A model generated the notes under the pieces. It saw only the letters and a program-made list of their open reading frames with translations. It had not been told where the DNA came from and did no database searches. Position numbers and translations under genes: made by a program. Below are positions 26,066 to 35,674 of a stretch of DNA of 64,000 nt, in pieces. This DNA comes from JAADFF01 sp013153035 (GTDB taxonomy: Bacteria; Coprothermobacterota; Coprothermobacteria; Coprothermobacterales; JAADFF01): the NCBI GenBank assembly GCA_026184435.1, contig CP046447.1, one strand, 5' to 3'. The stretch's first letter is position 1, and every line of letters begins with the position of its first letter.

Positions 26066-29000
26066 TCTCAAGCATATAGAGATACGCAACTTTATGGGTA
26101 TTGAAAAGTTCCGCGTGGATATAGATGATGTGGGTCAGGGATCGCTTGTATTTATACTTGGCCATAATGGGGCTGGTAAATCATCAATTCTTGAGGCTAT
26201 TATGTATGCCCTTACAAGTCAGGTAGACCGATTTGCTGGCAAGTCAGGTATTCTTAGACAAGGGGCAGATAGTGGCTATGTAGAGGTTCAATTCTATGGT
26301 GCCGATGGCAATCTATATCAGGTGAGACGCTCTTTTTCTATTGGTAAGTCAACCTTAAATACCCGTTCTCAGATTCGAGTGAAGTATGGAAAACTATGGC
26401 AGCGAATGGAAAATGTACCAGATAAAGATAAAGCTGTTACGACCGCTGTAGAAAACATCTTAGGTATTGAGGGAAAGATGGCAGAGGTCCTTCGTAGCAC
26501 TTTTCTAATTATGCAAGGCAAGATTGATGATATGGTTGTTGGTAAAAAGCCTGTGGAAACCCTAAGTCAATCGGGTGTTGTACCTTTTAAAGAGGAGGAT
26601 ATCAAGCAGGTTATTAAGGAGAAATTGGATAATCTCCGTACACGGAAAGAAGCACTTGACGATGCCATTATTTCGGATAAGAATCTGATATATGAAACAT
26701 ACAGTAAGGTAGCACCATTTATAGAGCATTATGATAGTGTGCTATCTGCCCGATGGGAGGATATATATGATAGTGATAATAACGTAATGCTCCTGAAATT
26801 GTTGGAAGATACCATTACTGTCGTATCTCAAGCAAAGACAATGCTTTCTCAGTATATGCCCTCCTTTGATGCTGTGAAGGAACTCAAGAATTTGATGGAG
26901 CAGATAGAAGAAACCCATGCCAGTATAGAAGATATCAAATCTCAGATAGAGACATTGGAGAAGGAAAAAACTTCACTTGTAGAGCGTATAGAAAGGCAGA
27001 AAGCATATCTGGCAGATATGGGTATTACCCCGCAGAGTCAAGAAGGACTAAAATATATAGCCTACTTAAGGGATAAGGGATTGTCTGCAAATGATGTAGC
27101 GGTACTTAGCCATATGACACCTGTTGATATAGATGATTATAGTGAGGCTTATGAGTCTCTCCAGAAATATAAAAAAGCTCGTAAGAAGCAAGATAGGATT
27201 TTTCGAACCTATGCATATCTTCATGGTCGGTACAGTGATGCCTCTGAAGAAACCCTTTCACACACAAAGGCCCTTGTCGATAAGAAGAAATTGCTCATTA
27301 GTCGTAGAGATGCGCTGGAGAGGGATATTAATAGTTTGAAGTCAAAGCTTACTTCCTTGGAAAAAGATGTTACCTTGTATCGTGGCAAGGTGGAGGAATA
27401 TGAAAATAAGAAACAAGATCTTGAAGATGCCTATAAAGCTGTAGAGCCGTTGTTACCATATATCTCTTTACTTCAAAATCTTGTGCATATAGAAAAGGAG
27501 ATAGAGCAGGTTAAAAAGCAAAGAGATGCCATTACTGTGCCAGATATAGATGTTTTGTATCAGAAGCGTAGTGAATATGAAAAGAAGCAGGAATCGATTA
27601 CCCGTATTATTGCACAGCTTGAAATGTTGCCAGAGTCTACTGGTGAGAAGACGGACACAGAGATTATAGAACAGTGGGTTGTAGACTATGGCAGGTATAT
27701 GCATGCCCGTGACGGTGTGTGTCCTGTGTGTGGTGCAGCACATGATGTTCCTCAGACCAGTCGCCCATCTGTTTCTGATGAACTTATTAGTGCACTTAGT
27801 GGTATGCAGGCTTCGGAGATAGCTCTAAAACGTAAAAAGCTTCTTGACATGCTAAAAAAGGTATGCCCTAATAGCACATCAGTCTCTGATGCTAAGCATC
27901 GTGTTGCCAAGATGCTTGAGGATATTCAACAGCAGATAGATAGTGCACAGTCTGTATTGAAAAGGCGCGAGGCTTTAGATGAGCGGTTGGTACATTTACA
28001 GCAGGAGAGAGCAAACTTGTTACAACAGATACACATTCCTCTACCACAGGAGATAACAGCATCGTTTGTAGAGCATATTATGAATACAGAGGAAATATAC
28101 AAGAATGTATTAGCTGAACTTCGCATGGCAAGTAGAATTTTGAAGGAAAAACTGGCTCAGTATAATGATGTTAAGGCAGAGCTGGATACAAAAGAAAGGG
28201 AGCTTGGTGATGTTCTTTCTCAACTTGAAAATATACCCAATGATATAGAGCAAATCCTAGAGGAGCTAATGGTATATAACCATCTTAGGGATTATGAAAG
28301 GCTTCTTCTCAAAGATGACATTTCTCCGGGAACATATTACAGCGGTTTTGAAACTGATGCCAAAATGCTTGTTGCGTATAAGCTGACATCACGGAGAATT
28401 ATAGATATGCTTGGTAGAGATTATCTTCAAATGAGGGAGATGAAGCCACCAACGCCAGAGGAGCTTATGGAGGTTAACGAATATATTGCAGGTATCAAAT
28501 CTCACAGTGCCTCTCTTGTGTATCAGAAACAGTTTATAGAGATATACGAACACGTTGATGACCTAATAGAATCACTCAGCAAGCTTGTTCAAGATGAAGA
28601 AACTCTTCAGTTGGTGGGGAACGATATTAGCACATTAAAAGGTCATTTAGAAGAGCTTGTTGGTAGGCTCCAAGATATGGAAAAGAAGAAACAAACCCTC
28701 ATATCATTGGGAGAGAAGATACCCCCTGAGCTAGAGCGTGCTGTATCAGATAGTGGTATGTCTCCTGAGGTGGTTCTTGACAGGCTAGAGGAGTCATACA
28801 GTAGCATGAAGTCTTTGCACGGAAGGTTGGAGAAACACATAGACGATATGGAACATGTTGGAAAGCAAATTGTATTGCTGGAGTATATCAGGAGACAGGT
28901 TGTCCCGAGATTTTATAAGTGGTATGTGGATATGGTCATGAGGGTGTTTAGAAACAGGCTTTCTGATAACCTCGAGATGCTTAGTGGTCGTTATAGGTTG

Positions 29001-29438
29001 GAGAGCATGCAAGGTGATAAGGGCATAGAAGTGTATGACATGTGGAATGAAACCATAAGACCTGCTTCAATGTTATCTGGTGGAGAAAAAACGATGCTTG
29101 GCCTCTCGTTTGTTTTTGCACTGGCCGATGTTGTAGCCGGTTATGGTGGGCATAGGGTGTTCTTTATTGATGAAGGTTTTTCTTCCCTTGATAGCCAGCG
29201 TAAGCAAGAGCTAAGGCCTGTGCTAGAGAATCTTGTCTCTTCTTCGGGGCATACGATTTTTATCATTACCCACGATGAAAGTATTCTTGACAGTGCCCCA
29301 CCAGAGAGCCCTGTTATTCGTATGGAAAAGGGAAAAATGGTTGGAGGCATATCGACCGTAGGTTCATTACTGGGAACTTCGTTTATTAACGACGATGAGG
29401 ATACAGATGTTGATGATATAGGTGACCTTTTGGCATAA
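26058..29438 (+). CDS. rad50: Rad50/SbcC-type SMC-like ATPase
   Basis: A 1126-residue DNA-tethering ATPase. Walker A is GHNGAGKSS (35-43). Two long coiled-coil arms flank a zinc hook CPVC (555-558), almost exactly mid-protein. The signature is LSGGEK (about 1006-1011) and Walker B is FFIDEGFSSLD (about 1035-1045), followed by the His switch (ITHD). All catalytic motifs are intact. With Mre11 it senses and tethers DNA ends and drives resection. ATG 26058 lies behind AAGGGGTGAT; the open frame starts three codons earlier inside that site. Length is normal for the family. Confidence 0.95.
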   Translation: MINLKHIEIRNFMGIEKFRVDIDDVGQGSLVFILGHNGAGKSSILEAIMYALTSQVDRFAGKSGILRQGADSGYVEVQFYGADGNLYQVRRSFSIGKSTLNTRSQIRVKYGKLWQRMENVPDKDKAVTTAVENILGIEGKMAEVLRSTFLIMQGKIDDMVVGKKPVETLSQSGVVPFKEEDIKQVIKEKLDNLRTRKEALDDAIISDKNLIYETYSKVAPFIEHYDSVLSARWEDIYDSDNNVMLLKLLEDTITVVSQAKTMLSQYMPSFDAVKELKNLMEQIEETHASIEDIKSQIETLEKEKTSLVERIERQKAYLADMGITPQSQEGLKYIAYLRDKGLSANDVAVLSHMTPVDIDDYSEAYESLQKYKKARKKQDRIFRTYAYLHGRYSDASEETLSHTKALVDKKKLLISRRDALERDINSLKSKLTSLEKDVTLYRGKVEEYENKKQDLEDAYKAVEPLLPYISLLQNLVHIEKEIEQVKKQRDAITVPDIDVLYQKRSEYEKKQESITRIIAQLEMLPESTGEKTDTEIIEQWVVDYGRYMHARDGVCPVCGAAHDVPQTSRPSVSDELISALSGMQASEIALKRKKLLDMLKKVCPNSTSVSDAKHRVAKMLEDIQQQIDSAQSVLKRREALDERLVHLQQERANLLQQIHIPLPQEITASFVEHIMNTEEIYKNVLAELRMASRILKEKLAQYNDVKAELDTKERELGDVLSQLENIPNDIEQILEELMVYNHLRDYERLLLKDDISPGTYYSGFETDAKMLVAYKLTSRRIIDMLGRDYLQMREMKPPTPEELMEVNEYIAGIKSHSASLVYQKQFIEIYEHVDDLIESLSKLVQDEETLQLVGNDISTLKGHLEELVGRLQDMEKKKQTLISLGEKIPPELERAVSDSGMSPEVVLDRLEESYSSMKSLHGRLEKHIDDMEHVGKQIVLLEYIRRQVVPRFYKWYVDMVMRVFRNRLSDNLEMLSGRYRLESMQGDKGIEVYDMWNETIRPASMLSGGEKTMLGLSFVFALADVVAGYGGHRVFFIDEGFSSLDSQRKQELRPVLENLVSSSGHTIFIITHDESILDSAPPESPVIRMEKGKMVGGISTVGSLLGTSFINDDEDTDVDDIGDLLA

Positions 29439-29450
29439 GGAGGGATAGAT

Positions 29451-31313
29451 ATGGACATCATAGAGGCATATGAGAATGCCCCTAAACTGGGGTTTATTAG
29501 AGGACAACAGTCGGCGGGTGCATATACAGCGGTTATAGACAAGGATGTTTATAATCCTGATATGATAGAATCTGAACCTCCTCAAGTTGGAGAAGATGCG
29601 GTAGTCATGGTAGAAGATACAGAAGGCCGCAGGATATTTATCATAGGGAAGATTGTATCTGTAGAATCAGATAGCGATGTTAGGGTAGGTGTCTATGTTC
29701 AGGGAGGTAACATGGTATATGCCCCCAGTACGGTTATCGCCAAATTTGTTCCTCAGTCGTCATTTGTTATCAAGGAGGGGCCATCAGGTAGGCAGGTAGA
29801 AGTTGTCACATTTAGGACCGTACTCAATACAGGAACAACTATTAAGCGTATGACACAGCAGTTTATTGACAGTTTTATAGAGATGTTTTCTGATAGAAAG
29901 GTTTTTACTCCGGGAACTTTCCTTGGCAGTAATGTGCCAGTGCCATTTTGGTTACCCCACTTTGGTACAGAGGATAAAAATGGTATAGGTGAAGCATATC
30001 ATGTAGGCATATTCGGACGTACCGGATCTGGTAAATCAGCACTGGCAAAGATACTTATGGCTTATTATGCCGTTCACCGCTCAATGTCTGCAATTGTTTT
30101 AGATCCTCAAGGTGAATTTTTCAGAGACTTTTCGGGGAAAAAGGGTAGTGGCACATATCCTCTTGATGTCCATAGCTATTGGCAGGAGACAGGAGGAGGT
30201 GTCATATTGGCCCCTATATCTCAAATAGCCTTTGAGGATAGGGAGGACATTCGGTCATTGCTTTTAGCCGTTATACGGAGTATCACACAATTCATTGGTA
30301 TTACTGCTCCCGACAAGATAGAACGTCTTGTTTCTACTGTTTTACCTATCTTCCATGCGTATACCCTTTATATACAAGGTAAGGACAATATGGTGCCTCC
30401 ATCGGTGGCATCAGAGTTTCGTATTATTGGTAGTGGGGATATTGGTGATACATTAAAAAGCATATTGACAGAAGGATTATCCTCTCCAGCCCTTGATGAT
30501 ATGGCCATGATTGTCCTTGACCGCATAGATGCCCGTATGGATGACATATACGATAATGAAAAATCCCGTGAAGAGAAGAGAAATAACATAGAGAGACTGA
30601 AACAAGATTCCGATAGAATGAGAGAATTTACCAAGCGACTACTTGATATTCTTATTCTCATGCATGGTGATCATACCATTGACCAACTTATAGATATGAC
30701 AGTCGATAGTCATAAGCTTCTTGTTTTATCTATGTCACCTGATGATGACATGGGAGAATATCTCCAGTATTTTCTTATAGATACTTTCTTACGTAAGCTG
30801 GTTGCTATAGCCCATAGACGATTTAAAGATAGTAAGCAAATGAATACCATGGTCTTCCTCGACGAAGCACATAGGTTTGTGCCAGCAGGTAGGCAAGAAG
30901 ACACATATGTAGAGAGCTTGAGAAAAAATCTTATCAGAGCTGTCAGGGAGACACGAAAATATGGTCTGGGTTGGACTTTTATTTCCCAGACACTGGGTTC
31001 TTTGGCACCTGACATTGTTTATCAGATACGCGTATTCCTTATAGGCTATGGCCTTGTCATGGCATCTGAGCGTGCTAAGGTTGCAGAGCTTGTATCTGGT
31101 TATCCCGGTACCATGGATGTCTATATGTCGTTTCCCGATCCATTTAGTGCAAAGTTCTTCGGTAAAAGCTTTTTCCCATTCATGGCTGTTGGCCCTGCAT
31201 CACCTCTGTCTGCCACCGGTGCTCCTCTATTTTTTGCCTCATATAGTGCGGGCAATGTCAGACGATCTCTGGATAAGTTGATAACCCGGGTGGACGATAA
31301 GACATCAGAATAA
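29451..31313 (+). CDS. herA: HerA-type hexameric DNA translocase
   Basis: A 620-residue ATPase of the HerA/FtsK superfamily. An N-terminal beta-barrel-like (HAS) domain precedes Walker A GRTGSGKS (189-196). Walker B is VFLDEAHR (about 468-475), followed by the arginine-rich segment RAVRETRKYGLGWTFISQ with candidate arginine fingers. HerA and NurA together make long 3' single strands during recombinational repair. It ends the operon: 12 bases after rad50, AAGGAGGG before the ATG, and a terminator immediately after the stop. Confidence 0.93.
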   Translation: MDIIEAYENAPKLGFIRGQQSAGAYTAVIDKDVYNPDMIESEPPQVGEDAVVMVEDTEGRRIFIIGKIVSVESDSDVRVGVYVQGGNMVYAPSTVIAKFVPQSSFVIKEGPSGRQVEVVTFRTVLNTGTTIKRMTQQFIDSFIEMFSDRKVFTPGTFLGSNVPVPFWLPHFGTEDKNGIGEAYHVGIFGRTGSGKSALAKILMAYYAVHRSMSAIVLDPQGEFFRDFSGKKGSGTYPLDVHSYWQETGGGVILAPISQIAFEDREDIRSLLLAVIRSITQFIGITAPDKIERLVSTVLPIFHAYTLYIQGKDNMVPPSVASEFRIIGSGDIGDTLKSILTEGLSSPALDDMAMIVLDRIDARMDDIYDNEKSREEKRNNIERLKQDSDRMREFTKRLLDILILMHGDHTIDQLIDMTVDSHKLLVLSMSPDDDMGEYLQYFLIDTFLRKLVAIAHRRFKDSKQMNTMVFLDEAHRFVPAGRQEDTYVESLRKNLIRAVRETRKYGLGWTFISQTLGSLAPDIVYQIRVFLIGYGLVMASERAKVAELVSGYPGTMDVYMSFPDPFSAKFFGKSFFPFMAVGPASPLSATGAPLFFASYSAGNVRRSLDKLITRVDDKTSE

Positions 31314-31337
31314 AGGGGAGAAAGCTCTCCCCTTTTT
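31312..31337 (+). terminator. Rho-independent terminator of the nurA-herA operon
   Basis: AAAGGGGAG (31312-31320) pairs with CTCCCCTTT (31327-31335); the stem includes the last two bases of the herA stop codon and is followed by further T residues. It ends the repair operon and isolates truD. Confidence 0.85.
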
Positions 31338-31346
31338 ATATCACTC

Positions 31347-31377
31347 TTGTCATATAAACTTTGTTTGTGTATATAAT
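31347..31377 (+). promoter_or_regulatory. candidate truD promoter
   Basis: TTGTCA (31347-31352) and TATAAT (31372-31377) with a 19-base spacer, longer than the usual 17. The expected transcript start is about 20-25 bases before the TTG of truD. Confidence 0.5.
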
Positions 31378-31407
31378 GAAGAAAAAACACAGTGGAGGGA
31401 TACAGTC

Positions 31408-32535
31408 TTGGCGGTAATAAAGTATAGACCAGAAGACTTTGAAGTAAAGGAACTGATGAAACTTCCGCCCAAGGGTAAGGGCTATGGTCTTTATCTACTT
31501 ACCAAGAAAAATCGCACAACAATAGATGCCGTGAAAGAGGTGGCCGATGCTCTTGGGGTGAGATATAGGGCTGTTTCATTTGGTGGAATGAAAGATAAAA
31601 GGGCTATTACCCACCAGTATATTACCGTTAAGGGAGTTGTTGGTCGCAAGGTTGGAGGAAGGGGCTGGAAGATTACCCCTATTGACGAAGTATCTCGCCA
31701 TGTATCTAAAGATGATATACTGGGCAACGAATTTTATATCACTATCAGAGATCTGTCTTCTGCTGATGTAGAGCGTATTATGGAGCATTTGGAAATGCCC
31801 GGTGAGCTAAAAGTGCCCAACTACTTTGGCCCTCAGAGATTTGGCTCATATTTTAGTGGTGATTTTCCCGCCAAGGCTATGATTCAAAGGCGATACAAAG
31901 ATGCCCTGCTTATGCTTCTTACCCCTAAGGTCAGGGCGTCGTGTGAGTCTATATTTAGAAGTCAACACCCTGTGTGGGATATATGTGTAAAGGTGGCCCG
32001 CCACCGCTGGGAAAGAGAGGTATTTAAGTTTCTTGGACGTAGACAGGGAGCATACCGAGATGCCCTGCGTATAGTGCCTAAAGAGCAGAAGGCTATTGCC
32101 GCTCTTGCTTATCAGTCATATGTGTGGAATGGGGCTGTGAGTTATGAGATCCTGAGAAGATCTGATAATGTGTTTGCCGTAGAGGTCAAGGGGCTTCCAT
32201 TGAATTTCTCAAGAAAACCTATTGACCTACCATTTGATGAATATCCATATCCCAGCCCATATCTGAAACCTGAAGAGATTCCTGAAGGTATGAGACTCTT
32301 TTTAGAAAAAGAGGGTATAGACCCTACCCACTTTAAAACCCGCGTGTGGGGAGTAACATTCCCTCTGAGGTATAGAAAAGTTTTCATGGTACCCGAGCTT
32401 AAAGATGCCGGTCATTCTGGTGATGATGTATTTAGAAGACTGAAGTTTGATATCCACTTTGTGCTTCCTAAAGGGGGCTATGCCACCATATTCCTTGCAT
32501 ATATGTTAGGTGAACTGCCCCGTGAGGGACGCTAA
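31408..32535 (+). CDS. truD: tRNA pseudouridine(13) synthase TruD
   Basis: A 375-residue pseudouridine synthase that modifies U13 of tRNA-Glu type substrates. The catalytic motif GGMKDKRAITHQ carries Asp63, and the second family motif is VPNYFGPQRFG; the inserted TRUD domain follows. The TTG start is supported by GGAGGGAT. It has its own promoter and converges with the next gene, the two stops overlapping by four bases (CTAA). TruD is patchily distributed in bacteria and general in archaea. Confidence 0.93.
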   Translation: MAVIKYRPEDFEVKELMKLPPKGKGYGLYLLTKKNRTTIDAVKEVADALGVRYRAVSFGGMKDKRAITHQYITVKGVVGRKVGGRGWKITPIDEVSRHVSKDDILGNEFYITIRDLSSADVERIMEHLEMPGELKVPNYFGPQRFGSYFSGDFPAKAMIQRRYKDALLMLLTPKVRASCESIFRSQHPVWDICVKVARHRWEREVFKFLGRRQGAYRDALRIVPKEQKAIAALAYQSYVWNGAVSYEILRRSDNVFAVEVKGLPLNFSRKPIDLPFDEYPYPSPYLKPEEIPEGMRLFLEKEGIDPTHFKTRVWGVTFPLRYRKVFMVPELKDAGHSGDDVFRRLKFDIHFVLPKGGYATIFLAYMLGELPREGR

Positions 32536-33677
32536 AGTAGGCTAGACAGTTTCTTCACTATAAAGTCATAGTAAAAGGCCGGTGTGATGATGACGCCCTG
32601 ATGTGGCTTACGTGGTGTGGTTGGCATAAGTGACACGATAATAGATGGCTTATCTGTTAGCTTCTTGGCCCTTCTCAGTGCAGGTGGCAATTCTTCTTCA
32701 CCAGATATGACGAAGATGTAATGCTTGCCGGTGACAAGGTCTATCTTGACACGCTTCTCTTTAACTGTGTGTACATTACCCCTAAGGTGTGAGGCTATTA
32801 TAGATAGGAGGTGTATTTTTTGTAGTCTCACTCTTGCAACAGGGTTGTATCCATAGCCTATAGGTGATGTAAAGAGCACAAGTTTCTTTCTTCTCTTTTC
32901 CTTGGAATTGTCGTTATTGATAACATTAATAACATGCATGTTTTCTAATTCTGTAATAACCTTGGCTACAGTTTGCCTTGTGAGACCTGTCATCTCTGCT
33001 ATTTGAAGGAATGTTACCTCGCTGGATGCATTTTTACCTAACCATGAGGCGACCGTGCGTTTGGCACCACGTAGATGGCTTTCCAATCGGTATAAATCTC
33101 CTTCTATGTTTATATCCTTGTCTTTGACATGACCGGGTAAGCCTCCACCTTTAAGATATAAGTTGAATAGGTGGTGAAGCATAACGGCGTTCCATTGCAT
33201 ATGTACGGCAAAGTCTTCTATGGTTTTGAGAGAGAGAATTTCATCAGCCAGCTCATCTTCTCCCCTCATGCGGAGATACCACAGGAATGTCAACGGTGGC
33301 ATGTCTTCTCCTGCCCTATCAACAATTTGTAGGGCTTTTATGCTTGTGGGAATGGGGTATGGCAGGTGATCCAGCACGACAATATCAGGCATCACCACTC
33401 TTTCAAGCCATTCTACAAATGCCTCTTTGTCTCCCACATCTTTCATATCTATGTAGTAGGCATTTTTAAGTCCCCTCTTTGCGAGGTGTCCTATAAGCTG
33501 ACGGGCTAGTACAGTTTTTCCAACTCCGGGGAAACCAGTAATAAGTAGTCTGCCTTTACCATATAGTTTTAGTGAATATGTGGGTAGTAACGGGTGCTCT
33601 GGCAGGTCAAGCTCTTTCATTGTCGAGCCTGTTAGGTGTGGGTTGTTTATTTCCAATATCTCCTGCCATCTACGCAC
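32532..33677 (-). CDS. P-loop ATPase with winged-helix domain
   Basis: A 381-residue protein. Walker A is GFPGVGKT (about residues 46-53), a Walker B-like segment is DIVVLDHLPY, and a helix-turn-helix at about 216-250 reads FLQIAEMTGLTRQTVAKVI. This order is that of archaeal-type and STAND-like ATPases with a DNA-binding part. It may be a transcriptional regulator or an ATP-dependent switch; the target is unknown. The GTG at 33677 is chosen because GGAGGTG lies six bases upstream. Its end overlaps truD tail to tail by four bases. Confidence 0.75.
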   Translation of the reverse strand: MRRWQEILEINNPHLTGSTMKELDLPEHPLLPTYSLKLYGKGRLLITGFPGVGKTVLARQLIGHLAKRGLKNAYYIDMKDVGDKEAFVEWLERVVMPDIVVLDHLPYPIPTSIKALQIVDRAGEDMPPLTFLWYLRMRGEDELADEILSLKTIEDFAVHMQWNAVMLHHLFNLYLKGGGLPGHVKDKDINIEGDLYRLESHLRGAKRTVASWLGKNASSEVTFLQIAEMTGLTRQTVAKVITELENMHVINVINNDNSKEKRRKKLVLFTSPIGYGYNPVARVRLQKIHLLSIIASHLRGNVHTVKEKRVKIDLVTGKHYIFVISGEEELPPALRRAKKLTDKPSIIVSLMPTTPRKPHQGVIITPAFYYDFIVKKLSSLL

Positions 33678-33786
33678 TCGTTTCACCTCCGATACACTTA
33701 TTATAAAAAGTACGTCCATTTATGTCAATTGTATATTCCATTAGTGGCATTTTCTTTGTGTTATACAATATACCATGGTGATGAAC

Positions 33787-34389
33787 ATGAAGATATTGAG
33801 AAGGCAAGTACAGGTTGAGTATCATATTAAGCGTTCTGTGTTTATAGGGGTTGCATCGCCTGTTATGACAGAAGACGAGGCAAAGGATTTTATAGCCAAG
33901 GTACGGGAAAAGTATACCGATGCTACCCATGTGGCATGGGCTTATGTTGTACATACCATAGAGGGTTTTTCCGATGCCGGAGAACCTGCAGGTACTGCAG
34001 GACCTCCTATCCTCAGAGCTCTCAAAGGGGCAGGGGTTACCCATGGTGTTATCTGTGTTGTTAGATACTATGGTGGTATCAAGTTAGGTAAGAGAGGGCT
34101 TATTGATGCCTATGGCCATACTGCCAAGCTTGCCATAGAAAAGGCTGGAGTTGCAGAGGCTAAAGAAGGGTATATCATAGAAATTACGCACACATATGAT
34201 GTGAAAATTGATGGGATTCTTCGCTCATTGGGAATAGATGTCAGAAGTCTGTCTCCCCACTATGAAGAGGTCGTTCGCTGGATACTGAAAATTGACAAGG
34301 ACATGTATGAGAAGATCGTTGGCAGTCTGAAGCATCTTGATGGTGTTAAGATACATGTAAGGGGTAAGACCCTTGTGGAGGTGTCGTAG
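33787..34389 (+). CDS. yigZ: YigZ/IMPACT family protein (UPF0029)
   Basis: A 200-residue member of the YigZ/IMPACT family, cytoplasmic proteins of unsettled function with a ribosomal-S5-like fold. Family motifs are DAGEPAGTAGPPIL and VVRYYGGIKLG. I chose the ATG at 33787, four bases after GGTGAT; an earlier in-frame ATG at 33775 lies almost on the expected transcript start, since TACAAT at 33764-33769 could be the -10. The stop shares one base with the next gene, so the next two genes follow in the same transcript. Confidence 0.88.
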   Translation: MKILRRQVQVEYHIKRSVFIGVASPVMTEDEAKDFIAKVREKYTDATHVAWAYVVHTIEGFSDAGEPAGTAGPPILRALKGAGVTHGVICVVRYYGGIKLGKRGLIDAYGHTAKLAIEKAGVAEAKEGYIIEITHTYDVKIDGILRSLGIDVRSLSPHYEEVVRWILKIDKDMYEKIVGSLKHLDGVKIHVRGKTLVEVS

Positions 34390-34985
34390 TGAAGATACAA
34401 TTAAATCCGTGTGGACCACTACAGACAAACACAATTGTTATTACCCATAAAAATACCACCATTGTTGTAGATCCTGCATGTAGTGATTTGGCCTCACTGG
34501 GTATTTTAAAAGGGCATTTGTATGTGGTGCTAACCCATGGACACTGGGATCATATACTGGGGGTTCCTCTTATGCCGGTAGAGACAGTATATATTCATAG
34601 AGGCGATGTTCCTATGCTTTCCGATCCCATGCTTAACGGTTCTCTACGGGGGATATTTGCCCCTATTACCGTTAGTGTGAAACCAAGCCCTATGTGTGAG
34701 GGTGTACATGCGCTGGGGGACATATCATTTACGGTGTATCACACACCGGGTCATACACCTGGTAGCATTTCACTCTACTTTCCTGATGAGGGTATTGCCA
34801 TTGTGGGAGATTTCCTGTTTACCGATGGTATAGGAAGAACAGATCTGCCCGGTGGCAGCAGTGCTAAGATGCGTATGTCTATCAGGAAGTTTATGAAAGC
34901 TATACCCGGTGATACGCTTATATATCCAGGTCATGGTAGGCCGTTTCACTTGAAGACTCATTATTTATATAAAAGGGGTGGATAG
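34389..34985 (+). CDS. metallo-beta-lactamase fold hydrolase, glyoxalase II-like
   Basis: A 198-residue hydrolase with the complete dinuclear metal signature: THGHWDH, HTPGHTPGS, GDFLF and PGHG. Size and motif spacing match the small YcbL-type group related to glyoxalase II, hydrolysing thioesters such as S-lactoyl-thiols; the actual substrate is unknown. The GTG start overlaps the preceding TAG by one base, and the stop is one base before the TetR gene. Confidence 0.9.
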   Translation: MKIQLNPCGPLQTNTIVITHKNTTIVVDPACSDLASLGILKGHLYVVLTHGHWDHILGVPLMPVETVYIHRGDVPMLSDPMLNGSLRGIFAPITVSVKPSPMCEGVHALGDISFTVYHTPGHTPGSISLYFPDEGIAIVGDFLFTDGIGRTDLPGGSSAKMRMSIRKFMKAIPGDTLIYPGHGRPFHLKTHYLYKRGG

Positions 34986-34986
34986 A

Positions 34987-35514
34987 ATGCGGGGAAGACA
35001 GAGTTACAGGGAGGAAATAAGAGACAGCATTGCAGAGACAGTACTTAAACTTATGGAAAACAAACGATTCGACGATATAAAAATTGAAGAGATTATGCAG
35101 TTGGCAGGCTTTACTAAAGGTACATTCTACCAATACTTTGATAGAAAAGAGAGTTTGTGGCAGTATCTTGTAGATAGTGCATTGGAAAAGTTCCGTATGA
35201 TGCTTACCAAGTCACAGGAAACTGCCAGTGATGCTGAAGAGGCCCTTGATACACTTATTGCCTCTATTATTGAAGAGAAAAACCGTTCTTTGCAGCTTTG
35301 GCGTATATTTGCCCAAGCAATGACAAATGAACCAATGCTTCGTAGAAGAATTATTGACAGGCTTTTTGCCTTTATATTTATGTTTGGAGGACGCGCTTCA
35401 TACGAGTCTGCTATGGTGTTACTGGGAACATTTATGTGCATATGGGTAGAGGATAGAGAACTTGATAGAGAAGAGTTGAAGAAAATTTTGCATAATGCAG
35501 TTTTTTATGCATAA
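34987..35514 (+). CDS. TetR family transcriptional regulator
   Basis: A 175-residue regulator. The N-terminal helix-turn-helix is typical (FDDIKIEEIMQLAGFTKGTF, then YQYFDRKESLW). The C-terminal helical part would bind an unknown small ligand. The ATG at 34987 follows AAGGGGTGG; the GTG at 34978 is inside that site. Co-transcribed with yigZ and the hydrolase, which it may autoregulate. A hairpin terminator follows. Confidence 0.9.
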   Translation: MRGRQSYREEIRDSIAETVLKLMENKRFDDIKIEEIMQLAGFTKGTFYQYFDRKESLWQYLVDSALEKFRMMLTKSQETASDAEEALDTLIASIIEEKNRSLQLWRIFAQAMTNEPMLRRRIIDRLFAFIFMFGGRASYESAMVLLGTFMCIWVEDRELDREELKKILHNAVFYA

Positions 35515-35532
35515 AAGTGCATATAAAACACA

Positions 35533-35562
35533 AAGGGGCACCGTCTCTCGGTGCCCTTATTT
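35533..35562 (+). terminator. Rho-independent terminator after the TetR gene
   Basis: Stem GGGCACCG (35536-35543), loop TCTCT, CGGTGCCC (35549-35556), then TTATTTC. It closes the yigZ-hydrolase-tetR unit. Confidence 0.85.
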
Positions 35563-35674
35563 CATAGGAGGGAGGGGAGGGGGAAGGGAGGTGGTTCCTC
35601 TCCTATGTTCCCTTATTTCGTGATAATATTTTACCAAAGCTGCAAATATATGTCAATAGGTAGGTGGTAAATAC

